DNA of 64,000 bases, taken from contig NW_026262581.1 in NCBI RefSeq assembly GCF_021869535.1, positions 121,998,771-122,062,770 on the forward strand. The letters are read 5' to 3'. The DNA comes from Mytilus californianus (taxonomy: Eukaryota > Mollusca > Bivalvia > Mytilida > Mytilidae). A model generated the notes under the pieces. It did no database searches. It was not told the DNA's origin and was given only the letters and a program-made list of their open reading frames with translations. Both the position numbers and the translations under genes were made by a program. This document shows positions 1-12,400 of the stretch, piece after piece. Within the stretch, counting starts at the first letter, position 1; every line of letters starts with the position of its first letter.

Positions 1-62
1 TTAACAAAACACTAAAAAAGCTTTTGACCTATTTGTATAATTAACAGCTGAGCATTTCATTC

Positions 63-570
63 ATGGAGGACCACATTTTTGTAATACATACTATCCCAAA
101 CTACATTAAGATAAGAATTTCATCACCAATCTTTAAAAAGAGAGGCATGCCTACAGACCCCAAAATCTATAGAGGAATAACAGTTCTTCCTTTCATAGGC
201 AAAGTTTTAGAAATACTCCAGTCCTCAAAGAACACCAATGGCAAATAATTGAAACAATCCAAAACAGATTTCAGAGGGGGTTCACATCAAAAATATCACT
301 ATTTTGTGCACTTCTACTTTATGAAAAACGATTGTTGATGCAATACACAGGAAAACACCTTTATTTGTAGCACTGCTTGATGTTGTAAACCATAACAGTT
401 TATATAGAAAGTTATACATAGCTGGGATTTTAGGTTCGCTATGGCCCCTCATGCATGATCTGAGTGTAGGTGCAAAAACATCAGTTGAAAGGGAAAATTT
501 GGTCTCAGAATCCTTCGACACTAAACAAGGAGTTAGGCAGGGTGGAAAATTGAGTATTGAGCTATACAAG
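63..570 (+). pseudogene. Non-LTR retrotransposon reverse transcriptase fragment
   Basis: Translated pieces in shifting frames match the fingers and palm start of a LINE reverse transcriptase: PIFKKRG, then YRGITVLPFIGKVLE (about 170-215), then QNRF-RGFT (about 262-285), LFVALLDVVNH (about 360-395) and KQGVRQGGKLS (about 525-555). The last is the usual 'R/KQG(V/I)xQGxxLS' block. There is no YADD box and no endonuclease, and stops and frameshifts break it at several places, so it is a dead internal fragment. It resembles the RT of the LINE at 39.2-40.2 kb (YRGIT and QRGFT in both), so the two are probably relatives of the same family. Confidence 0.75.
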
Positions 571-1735
571 TGAATAAAATCAAAGGATTGCTTGCGATCA
601 CACAGTCAAAGGCATGAATTAACAAAATCTAAGTTATCCTTTTTTTTAGATTTTATAAAAGTGTAATAAACTTTGATAGGCTGTTGATGTTGAATACACA
701 ATTTACTCTGAAACCAAAGATGTGCCTTTGAAAGGCAGGATTTTCAGCAATGCAAAATGGCTATGTTTACGCCACAAAATTTTAGACACAAAACTGTGCA
801 TTTCGAAAAGCTTTAAAGCCTTGCAGCACTTAGATATATAAAAGTTACATCCATTTTGTGTTTAAAAAAGTTAAAATCTTTTCTGGATTTTTATGAAATT
901 TTTGAGATGGTCCCCTTCAGGTAATTGTCTTGCTTCTAGCTATATACATTGTATATATATATAGATAGCTGCACAATAAATGGTGATTTAAATAGTGTAA
1001 CTAAGTGGACCTATCAAATAAATCTAAAGTGTTTGTTTATTTGAACATTTTCTGTGGCAAGGAAAGTAAATGCTTGTCAAAATCAAGAAAAGTTTAACTT
1101 TCTGACACACAAAATGCTTGTAGCTATTTTATATCTAGGTGCTACTAGTCGATAAATGTTTTCATGTTGCACATGTTTCTCTGTACTCTGATTAAATTTT
1201 GTGGTGTAAACACCAGCCATTTTTGTCAATTAGTAATGATGAACCTAACGGTTATTCAATAAACATTAGGCAGATATCGCTGTTTATACTTAAAAAAATA
1301 TTTTGAGTAAACACAAACACATGCAACTGGAAAAGAAAAAAACTAGTTGCATTATTGCAATGCACTAACAACAACAGCAAGCAAAACTAGAATTAAAAGC
1401 TACAAACTATCTGTATATCTCCTTGCTCGCCTATTTTGCCACCAATAGAAAAAGCTTCAATGATTATACATGTATGTAAAATTGTCTTTTTTGCCAATAA
1501 GGGACATTTGTATTTAAAATTTAAAAAAAAACACCTCCACCTCTCTCTATGACAGTCACTTATTTGCAATTTATTTTGATGAGAGAACAAAGAAAAGAAT
1601 TCAACAGTATCACGATCACATTTAATTTATACTAAAATTCTAAGAATCCAAAGAAAGAAGAATTATTTGTTTGGAGATTTTAGTCAGATCATTGAAAATT
1701 AAAAAAATTGTTTACTTGTTAATATGTCTTTTCAG
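571..1735. other. No gene seen; AT-rich sequence upstream of first visible receptor exon
   Basis: No exon with both splice sites and coding bias was found. Short ORFs here have no family look. It is probably intron, because the exon starting at 1736 opens inside a codon. Confidence 0.5.
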
Positions 1736-3496
1736 ATTCCTGCAGTGAAAATTGCCTAGTTGGAAAATCACACTGTGACTCCTCTACTGGTTCCTGTTGG
1801 TATGGATGTAAACCAGGCTGGAGTGGTGACCAGTGCCAAAATAATTGTTCCATTCCGGACTGTTTAGAATGTTACCACAATGAAAACAATACAGAAATAT
1901 GTGATCGATGTAAAATAGGATGGTATGGTGACCATTGTGAGAATACATGTAATGATAAATGTTTGTCGAGTCGGTGTAATGCTGTAGGTGATTGTGTGTT
2001 TGGTTGTAAGTCACACTGGACAGGGAAGAAATGTAATGAGCAATATTGTAATTTTGAATTTTGTTTACAGTGTGGATTTTCATCTGTATATTACATACCT
2101 ATTTGTACAAAGTGTATTGAGGGAAAGTTTTATAGTTATGGGGAAAACAAATGTGTTAATTGTAGTGACAAATGTATAGGAGGAAATTCTGAATGTAACC
2201 AGACCACTGGGATATGTTATAATGGTTGTGAAAAGGGATTTTATGGAACAAACTGTGACCGGGTTTGTAGTATTAATCATTGTGATCAGTGTGTTTTAGC
2301 TAAAACACATGGGGATACAGCCAAATGTGGTCGCTGCTCTCAAGGCTGGTACCCTAGTAACTTGATTTGTACAGAGTGTAGCCTGCATTGTAATGGGGGA
2401 ATCAGTAATTGTAATGGTAGTACAGGACATTGTCTAGAGGGTTGTACGCTTGGTTGGTTTGGGGCACTTTGTAATAAGCAATGTCAGATTTCAAACTGTC
2501 ACATATGTGCTGATGACCACTTTGGAAAAACTTATTGTAAAGTTTGTAACACTGGAATGTACTTTGATTATTCCAGTGGGTCTTGTTTAAATTGTAGTGA
2601 TCATTGTATAGGGGGTAGGTTGGCCTGTGATAAAGACACAGGAAAATGTCCCAAGGGATGTTATTCTGGTTATCATGGGGAGAAATGTCAGTATGTTTGC
2701 GGAAACTGTAAAGGACAGTCATGTTTTGTGAATGGAACCTGTCCATCTGGTTGTGAAAATGGTTGGTTTAATGAGTACTGCAGTCAAAAGTTCCCTGAAC
2801 ACTGTAGTGATAGTAAACAGTTTCTAAAGAATGGCACATGTGGGGACTGCCAAGCATATTGGTATGGAGCAATATGTGACAAGAAATGTAATGCTAACTG
2901 TAGACCTAGTGACTATAATGGATATGTTTACTGTAACAAACATCATGGGAAATGTGATTCTGGTTGTTTACCTGGTTACTATGGTGATACTTGTAGCAAT
3001 TCATGTAATGAAAATTGTAATTATCGTAACTGTCATCAGACAACAGGAACTTGTACAAACGGTTGTGAATTCAAATTTTATGGAGATTATTGTAATAAGA
3101 GTTGTCCAAAGAACTGTGATCAACCAGGCTGTAATCCTACTACTGGACAATGTTCAGGAGAGTGTTATCCAGGTTTCTATGGTGATCATTGTCAAATGCC
3201 ATGTAGTAATGGATGTAAGGGAAACAAATGTTACAAAGTTCAAGGAGGATGCTCTAACCTTGATTGCAATGATGGTTACTATGGGAACAAATGTGATGTA
3301 AATTGTAGTGAAAACTGTTTGCAAGGAATCTGTGATCGATTTGATGGAAAATGTTCCAAAGGCTGTTTAGAAGGATTCTATGGACAGTATTGTGGGTATG
3401 AATGTAAAGGTTGCCAGAATGCCACATGTACACAAGAAGATGGGACTTGTGTATATGGGTGTCTAGAAGGAATGGATGGACAAAGTTGTAATGAGG
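1736..3496 (+). CDS. Receptor exon: about 17 EGF-like modules
   Basis: One large exon of 1,761 nt. The acceptor is TCTTTTCAG ending at 1735. The donor is GTAAGT at 3497. It enters with two bases of a split codon and leaves with one. Modules of about 32 residues repeat the pattern C-x3-C-x(5-8)-C-x(4-6)-G-x-C-x-x-(G)C-x2-G(F/Y/W)(Y/S)G-x2-C. Several alternate modules (for example near 1850-1940, 2270-2350 and 2490-2590) are a C-x2-C-rich furin-like variant. No Ig or FN3 domain is seen. Having so many modules in one exon suggests expansion by tandem duplication inside the exon or capture of a processed segment. Confidence 0.92.
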
Positions 3497-6400
3497 GTAA
3501 GTTTTATGGGACTTGTGTGTATTGATGTCTGGAAGGAATGGATGGACAAAGTTGTAATGAGGGTCAATTTTATGGGACTTGTGTGTATCGATGTCTAGAA
3601 GGAATGGATGGACAAAGTTTAATGAGGGTAAGATTTATGGGACTTGTGCATATTGATGTCTAGGAAAGTTGTAGTGAGGGTAAGTTTTATGGGACTTGTG
3701 TGTATCGATGTCTAGAAGGAATGGATGGACAAAGTTGTAATGAGGGTAAGATTTATGGGACTTGTGTATATTGATGTCTAGGAAAGTTGTAATAAGGGTA
3801 AGTTTTATGGGACTTGTGTGTATCGATGTCTGGAAGGAATGGATGAGGGTAAGTTTTATGGGACTTGTGTGTATTGAAGTCTGGAAGGAATGGATGGATA
3901 AAGTTGTAATGAGGGTAAGTTTTATGGGACTTGTGTGTATTGATGTCTAGAAGGAATGGATGGACAAAGTTGTAATGAGGTAAGTTTTATGATACTTGTG
4001 TGTATGGATGTCTGGAAGGAATGGATGGACAAAGTTGTAATGAGGGTAAGTTTTATGGGACTTGTGTGTATTGGTGTCTGGAAGGAATGGATGGACAAAG
4101 TTGTAATGAGGGTAAGTTTTAAGGGACTTGTGTGTATTGATGTCTGGAAGGAATGGATGGACAAAGTTGTAATGAGGGTCAGTTTTATGGGACTTGTGTG
4201 TATGAATGTCTTGAAGGAATTGATGAGGAAAGTTGTATAAAGGGTATGTTTTAATGGACTTGTGTTTATGGATGTCTGGAAGGAATGTATGTCTTATGAG
4301 ACCTTTGTATGAATGTTTGGAAGGAATTGACTCTTGCTATCAGCTGTATATATAATGTACAGTAAATTCAGAATTATTTGCAATGCTTTTAATATTGTGA
4401 AAAATATGACTGGAGATATTTTGCAAAGTAAAAAGTGACATTTTTAAATTTTTAAAAGCATCACTTGTTTGTAGTATTTCCTAAAATTGTAATAATTAAT
4501 TTCACATTTTTGTCCATTATTCAACAATCACAATAATAAATGCATTTTGAATGGTTTTACACTAGTAATTTTTTGGGGCCCTTTATAGCTTGCTGTTCGG
4601 TGTGAGCCAATGCTCCGTGTTGAAGGCTGTACTTTGACCTATAATGGTTTACTTTTGTAAATTTTAACTTGGATGGAGAGTTGTCTCATTGGCACTCATA
4701 CCACGTCTTCCTATATCTATATGGTAAATATTTTGACTTTACAATGACTACAATATTACATATATGTACCGGCTACATTTGAATGTTATCATTGTTTTTT
4801 TCCCAGTTTGTTCCTCTGGTACTTATGGAGTAGGATGCAAGTTGAGATGTACATCATGTAGAGACCAATCATGTGATGCTAAGACGGGAGTTTGTCAGTT
4901 TGGTTGTGCTGTAGGTTTTACTGGACCTTTATGTCAAGGTTTGTGGTCTCATTCACATTAATATTCAATTTGTTACCTCCAAAGATAAATTTTAGGGGGG
5001 AAATTCAGTGAAACTAATTTTGCATTGTCTTTTATTAGTCAAGTTAATGTGAAAATATGAGATTATTTTTTGGTCCATGAGATGATTTAATATTTCCTTC
5101 AGGAGACTCAGTAAAATAATAAAATTGTGATAACCCGAAAGTCAACACCTATGCTTTTTAGCTCACCTGGCCTGATAGGCCAAATAAGCTTTTCTCATCA
5201 CTGTCCGTCGTCGTTGTCCGTTAACTTTTACAAAAATCTTCTCCTCTGAAACTACTGGGCCAAATTTAACCAAACTTGGCCACAATCATCATTGGGGTAT
5301 CTAGTTTAAAAAATGTGTCCGAGGACCAGGCTGGCCAACCAAGATGGCTGTCATGGCTAAAAATAGAACATAGGGGTAAAATGTAGATTTTGGCTTATAT
5401 CTCTGAAACTAAAGCATTTAGAGCAAATCTGACGAAGTTAAAATGTTCATTAGGTCAAGATCTATCTGCCCTGAAATTTTCAGACAAATCAGACAACCCG
5501 TTGTTGGGTTACTGCCCTTGAATTGGTAATTTTAAGGAAATTTTGCAGTTTTTTGTCATTATCTTGAATATTATTATAGATAGAGATAAACTGTAAACAG
5601 CAATAATGTTCAGCAAAGTAAGATCTACAAATAAGTCAGCACGACCAAAATGGTCAATTGACCCCTTAAGCATGTTAAGGTGTTATTCCCCTTTATAGTC
5701 AATTTTTAGCAATTTTTTGTAAATTATTGTAATCAATTACAAAAATCTTCTCCTCTAAAACTACTGAGACAAATATTAATTTAACCAAACTTGGCCACAA
5801 TCATCATAAGGGTATCTAGTTTAAAAAAATGTGTCCGATGACCCCGCCTACCAACCGACATGGCCGACATGGCTAAAAATAGAACATAGGGGTAAAATAC
5901 AGATTTTGGCTTATATCTCAAAAACTAAAGCATTTAGAGCAAATCTGACAGTGGTAAAAATGTTCATTAGGTCAAGATCTATCTGCCCTGAAATTTTCAG
6001 ACAAATCAGACAACCCGTAGTTGGGTTGCTGCCCTTGAATTGGTCATTTCAAGGAAATTATGCAGTTTTTGGTTATTATCTTGAATATTATTATACGACC
6101 GCAATAAATTTTTGCAGTCGTATAATGGTATCACGTCGTTGTCGTCGGCGTCAGCGTTGTCTGAAGACATTTGGTTTCCGGACAATAAATTTAGTTTAAG
6201 TGTATGGATCTCTATGAAATTTAACCCAAAGGTTCAATACCACAAAAAAAGGTTGGGATTGTTTTTTTGGGGTGATGGTCCCAACCGTTTAGGAATTAGG
6301 GGCCAAAAAGGGGTCAAAACAAGCATTTTTCTAGTTTCAGGACAATAACTTGTGTATAAGTATTTTGATTGCTCTGAAATTGTACCACAAAGTTCGATAC

Positions 6401-9400
6401 CACAAGTAGAAGGTTGGGATTCATTTTGGGGGTAATTGCCCAAACCGTTCAGGAATTAGGGGCCAAAAAGGGTCTAAAACAAGCATTTTTCTAGTTTTCA
6501 GGCAATAACTTGTGTTTAAGTGTATGGATGTCTCTTAATTTGTACCACATTTTACAAAAAGAAAATTTCTTCAAAATTAATTTTTTTGAAAGGGGGTAAA
6601 AAAAAAATTTTTTTTGGGGGAGGGGCAATTTTTTTTCCGCAAAAGAAAATTCTCTTCAAACATTATCTTTTTTGAGGGGGGTAAAAAACAAAATTTTTGG
6701 GGGGGTCAATTTTTTTTTCCCTCGATCAAGATTTAAGAAAATGTCAATTTTCCAAAGAAAAAAATTGGTGGTCACAATGTATTTTGCTAATTCGTTTGTA
6801 TATAGTCTGAAAACAGATTTACTAAGTATTGCGCAACAGCACAGTGTATTGCACAACAGCAAGGAATCTTCAATTATATATAAATTCAAATCATACAACC
6901 AATTTCAAGTTCTTTGACTACATTTATTCTGTGTCAGAAACCTATAATGTGTCAAATATTTAATTACAATCCAAATTCAGACCTGTATCAAGCTTGAATA
7001 TAGTGTCCATTTTTGCCCCAACTGTTCATGGTTGGACCTCTGCGGTCGTATCCAGCTGCGTTCAGCTAAGCAGTTTATTGTAGATGGAGATAAACTGTAA
7101 ACAGCAATAATGTTCAGCAAAGTAAATTCTACAAATAAGTCAACATGACCAAAATTGTCAATTGACACCTTAAGGAGCTATTGCCCTTATAGTCAATTTT
7201 TAACAATTTTTCATGAATTTTTGTAAACTTTTACAAAAATCTTCTCTGAAACTACATAGACAAATTCAATTTTTAAAATGACAAATGGGTTGAAAACAGT
7301 TAAAATCAAACGAAAGATTAGATTTTGATCCACACAAATTCCTTTAAAAAAAGTGTTATTGTTGCATTGTTTCATACATCAGTTGTAAACAAAAATATCA
7401 GGTGAGCGACACAGGCTCTTTGGAGCCTCTAGTTTATATGTATTTAACACATCAAGTCCTAAACATTAAATAAGAACAAGATCATTAGATTGATTGATTG
7501 ATTGATTGGTGTTTAACGCCACTTTCAACACTATTGTGCTATTTCGTGGCGGTCAGTTTTTATTGGTGGAGGAAGCCAGAGTGCGCGGAGAGAACCATTG
7601 ACCTTCGGTAGGAAAACTGACAATCCTAGTCAATTAAGATTGGAGTCGATTGCACCTGCCCCGTGCGGGATTCGAACTCACAACCTCAGTGTTGACTGGC
7701 TAGGGATACAGTAGTTCTACTACTTAAACCACTCTACCACGGAGGCCCCCAAGATCATTAGAATAAAGTGTAATGTTAAGTCAAACAAGGTTTATTTACA
7801 CTGATGATATCAGAATACTTATAAATATATGCATAAAATTTTAGTCATATTTTTCTCAGGAACTACCAATCATAGCTTTCTGAAATTTGATATCTAGCTT
7901 CCTATGAGCATGCTTTACCATGTGATTCATTTTCATATCTATTACAGTAACTTCTTGTTAACTGAATACTTGTATCAGGGCTGCATTAGTGATTTATATC
8001 TTATAGTACATCTTTTTTTTATGTTATACAACGTTTATTTCAAAAACTACTTTATTTACATGTATAATCAGTCTGACTAAAGCCAGCAAGTGGATAGTGG
8101 GGACTGGCTTTAGTCCCAGACTGATGTATAATTATTTAATTTATATATTTTGACTAGATGAAGTTCCGTTATATAGCGGTGGTATAATGTCAAACGAGAA
8201 GGATAACATAGCAGTCGCCACCAGTGCGTCTGTTTCTGTAGTCCTAACGATAGCTGTTATTGTGGCAGCATGTATTATTGTGCGTAAAAAGAAAAATTTT
8301 AGTTTATGTTCAAAGACGAAAAAGAGAAGACATGATGATAGTCCTGGGGAAGAAATACAGGTAATTTACCATGTTAAACGTGTAAAAAATACAAAAACAA
8401 CACTAGAAGATACAAACTAATGTCCTTAATCAAGTTTTACATTTAAACATTCATACTATTATTTTCTTCACCTTTGTAATTTATCATTTGTGAATGAAGG
8501 GGAGACGTGGGTTATAGGTCAAGAAGACAGCAAACAAATGCCACAAATAACCGAAAAAGAATCCAGAGGTCAATAGTTAGTGCTGCATAGGTTTTCTATT
8601 TGTTTCTGCCATTTCAATTGTAAATAACCCTAATAATGAAAAAGATGGGGCATCAGTTAAATTTATCATAGATATCTGAGTGTATATATTTACAAATGTT
8701 AATCAGGATAACTGTGTTTCCCTTGTTGTATATTTTAAAAAATGTATGTCATCATTTCAATGATTTAAAAATTCTTTTTGTACATTTGTGAACTAAGTTA
8801 CTACTTTTCAGACAATCCAGACACATAGTCAAGAAGAAACGATAGATCCAGCAGATTTACAGTTGTATCCAGTGATAGTTACAGGACAAAGATTTGAAAT
8901 CAAATTTGGAAAGTATTGTAGTACGTTTAGATCATCACCAGTCATGGTCAGGATATTACCAAATGGTTAGTGCTTCATACAAAATTATCCTGTTGATGAG
9001 CTCTGTAAATTTAGAAAATATTGTATTCAATTTTCAATTTTGTTGCTGCGACTCTTTTCACAAAAAATCTTATGATTAAAATTGATGGTAAGATATACTG
9101 TAATGTGTATGACTTACAAGTATTTTTACTCTCAAGATTTTTTGTGAAAAGAGCCACTGATCTTCAATTTCTTGAAATTTAGCATGTGGAATTTAAGTTT
9201 TTTTGGAATTTAAATGTGATCTCTAATTAATGTGATCCCATTTTACACATTTGAATTATGATTTAAAATTTACAGTTATTAAAGTAAAAAATAACGCCCT
9301 AAAAGTAATTACTACATAAAAAATGGTATCATTGAGAGTTACGTCTAGTACTACTGACAGATAAATGATATCATTGAGAGTTACGTCTACTGACAGATAA

Positions 9401-12400
9401 GCTTTGTCGTCATTTACTACTACACACAATTAATTCACAAATTCTTTGAAATAGAATATCAGAATTCAACCTAACTTTTTATTTACGGTCCCATTTTTGG
9501 AGATGAAAAGCAACACAATTCTTCTTTGTAGACTCACACATTGTTAAGCTACTTTTTAGCTCACTGGGGCCCGTAGGGCCCCATGTGAGCTTATGCCATC
9601 ACTTGGCGTCCGTCGTCGTCTGTCGTCGTAAACTATTTCAAAAATCTTCTCCTCTGAAACTACTGGGCCAAATACCTTCAAACTTTAACTAAATGTTCCT
9701 TAGGGTATCTTGTTTATAAAGTGTATCCGAAGTTTTGATCCATCGACAAACATGGCCGCCATGGCTAAAAATAAAACATAGGGGTCAAATGCAGTTTTTG
9801 GCTTATATCTCAAAAACTAAAGCTTTTAGAGCAAATCTGACAGGGGTACAATTGGTCAAGATTTATCAGCTCTGAAATTTTCAGACGAATCGAACAACCC
9901 ATTGTTGGGTTGCTGCCACCGAATTGGTAGTTTTGAACAAAATTTTGCAGTTTTTTGTTATTATTTTGAATATTATTATAGATATATATAAACTGTAAGC
10001 AGCAATAATGTTTAGCAAAGTAAGATCTACAAAAAAGTTTATATGACCATAATTGTCAATTGACCCCTTAAGGAGTTATTGCCCTATAAAGACAATTTTA
10101 CACAATTTGTTCATCAAGTTTGCTAACATTTAAAAATCTTCTCCTCTGAAATACAGGTGAGCGATTCAGGCTCTTGAGAGCCTCTTGTTATTTCTGCAAA
10201 TTCTTTTCATCCATGCTCCCAAATCTACATTTTCATTTTGGAAATTTTTATTTATTTTATCACAAGCTATAGCTGGCCAAAAAATAACTGAAAATAGTAT
10301 AAATGTTATGGATGTGTAAGGATACAGTAAAACTATTATATAATGTCTTGCATGTGTAAGGATACAGTAAAACTATTATATAATGTCTTGCATGTGTAAG
10401 GATACAGTAAAACTATTATTTAATGTCTTGCATGTGTAAGGATACAGTAAAACTATTATTTAATGTCTTGCATGTGTAAGGATACAGTAAAACTATTATT
10501 TAATGTCTTGCATGTAATTTCACTAACCATGAAGTTATAGATAAAGCAGATAAATTCAGGATATATGAAGTGTCATAGCTGCAAAATCATCACTTTTTTT
10601 TGGAAATATGCACAGGACCATAATAATATATATAAGTAATTCATGCTAGTTAAAATCAAAGTACTGAAGTACTGAACATCGGATGACCACAAGTTCTTGA
10701 GGATGGTCAAAAGCACTTGTCTCAGAAAAAAACAACATATCTCTTTACCTGAAACTGAGGTTAATGTACAGAGATATATTTTTTTCTGAGACAAGTTCGT
10801 GCGTGGATGATGAATAAATGACAGGAAATTCAACTTCACCGTAATAACTATTATATTGTAGTGATACAAATCAGTATACATGGTGGACACTTTTCTGTAA
10901 AAATTCGATTTTTCTAAGATTGGATACGAGTAGGCATTCATATTTTCCCGCAAAAACAATTACAGAGTTACCGGTCCTCGCAAAAAGTTCTCTGAGATAT
11001 TCTTCCGCATGCTTTAACACAATTTTTCGGTACGTCTGCATTGATATTATCAATGATTTTTTACTTATACATGTATATATATATCTAACTACAAAACATT
11101 TTCATATTATTAATTTATGTTGTAAACAAAAATATTTTTATCAGTATTCATTGAAGAGATGTATTTATATCAAACGATAAGGAATGTTATTTTGCATTCG
11201 TTTATGTGCACATATTTATCATGTTTATAGATCGGTTACAAACCCAAAACTAATTTACATAATGGAAATCTAGGCGATAGCAATACATCTGAATGACCCC
11301 AAGGTCATCGCGATGTAAAAAATCAGTTGAGTCAAGACAAACTAATGTATTATTTTTTATCATGTCTGTTCAAATATTTTATCTTGTAAAAAAATTGCAT
11401 TTCAAAGTGTATTTTCTGATAAAAATGCACTCTCAATTGCAGATTTTTTTCAAGATAAAGTCTTTCAACAGACAAGTGAGATGCATAATATTGACAGTTT
11501 TTTTCCTATTACAGTTGTATAATAAGTTGTCATTTTTTAATCCTTAAAGACAACCAGATAATTGTTAAAAGAATAATTAATTCTTGCTAGGATTGAAATT
11601 TAAGCAGACAAAGCCATAGCTTTGATTTATCTCCATATCAAACTTTTTGCCATAAATTCCAGATTTTTCTGTTGCAATTTGTGAAATGGCAGCTTAATTA
11701 TGATAATACATATTACTTGATGTGGAAATTGTATTATTTTGTCCTAAAAACTTATAACTCACTAACACTAGATTGAGATTTTGATATAAAGTTACTTAAT
11801 ATTTTATTGTGGATAAAACTATAATGTTTATAAGATAAGTCAGTACTCTACCAACTGAGCTGAAGATACTACGAATTCAGATGTTATAAGTCAGTACTCT
11901 ACCAACTGAGCTGAAGATACTATGAATTCAGATGTTATAAGTCAGTACTCAACCAACTGAGCTGAAGATACTTTGAACTCAGATGTTATAAGTCAGTACT
12001 CCTGAAGATACTATGAATTCAGATGTTATAAGTCAGTACTCTACCAACTGAGCTGAAGATACTTTGAATTCAGATGTTATAAGTCAGGACTCTACCAACT
12101 GAGCTGAAGATACTTTGAATTCAGATGTTATAAGTCAGGACTCTACCAACTGAGCTGAAGATACTTTGAATTCAGATGTTATAAGTCAGGACTCTACCAA
12201 CTGAGCTGAAGATACTTTGAATTCAGATGTTATAAGTCAGGACTCTACCAACTGAGCTGAAGATACTTTGAATTCAGATGTTATAAGTCAGTACTCTACC
12301 AACTGAGCTGAAGATACTTTGAATTCAGATGTTATAAGTCAGGACTCTACCAACTGAGCTGAAGATACTTTGAATTCAGATGTTATAAGTCAGGACTCTA

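Noticed and set aside
282..569. 95-codon minus-strand ORF opposite the first RT fragment
   Set aside because: It is the reverse shadow of LINE sequence; the plus strand carries the recognisable RT blocks.
2402..2746. Minus-strand and off-frame plus ORFs (2402-2746, 2831-3301) within the EGF exon
   Set aside because: Shadows of the cysteine-rich frame; TGT-rich DNA leaves other frames open.
3762..4240. Repeat-derived ORFs (about 60-94 codons) in the 66-bp array
   Set aside because: Unit length divisible by three keeps frames open by chance; no start context or domain.
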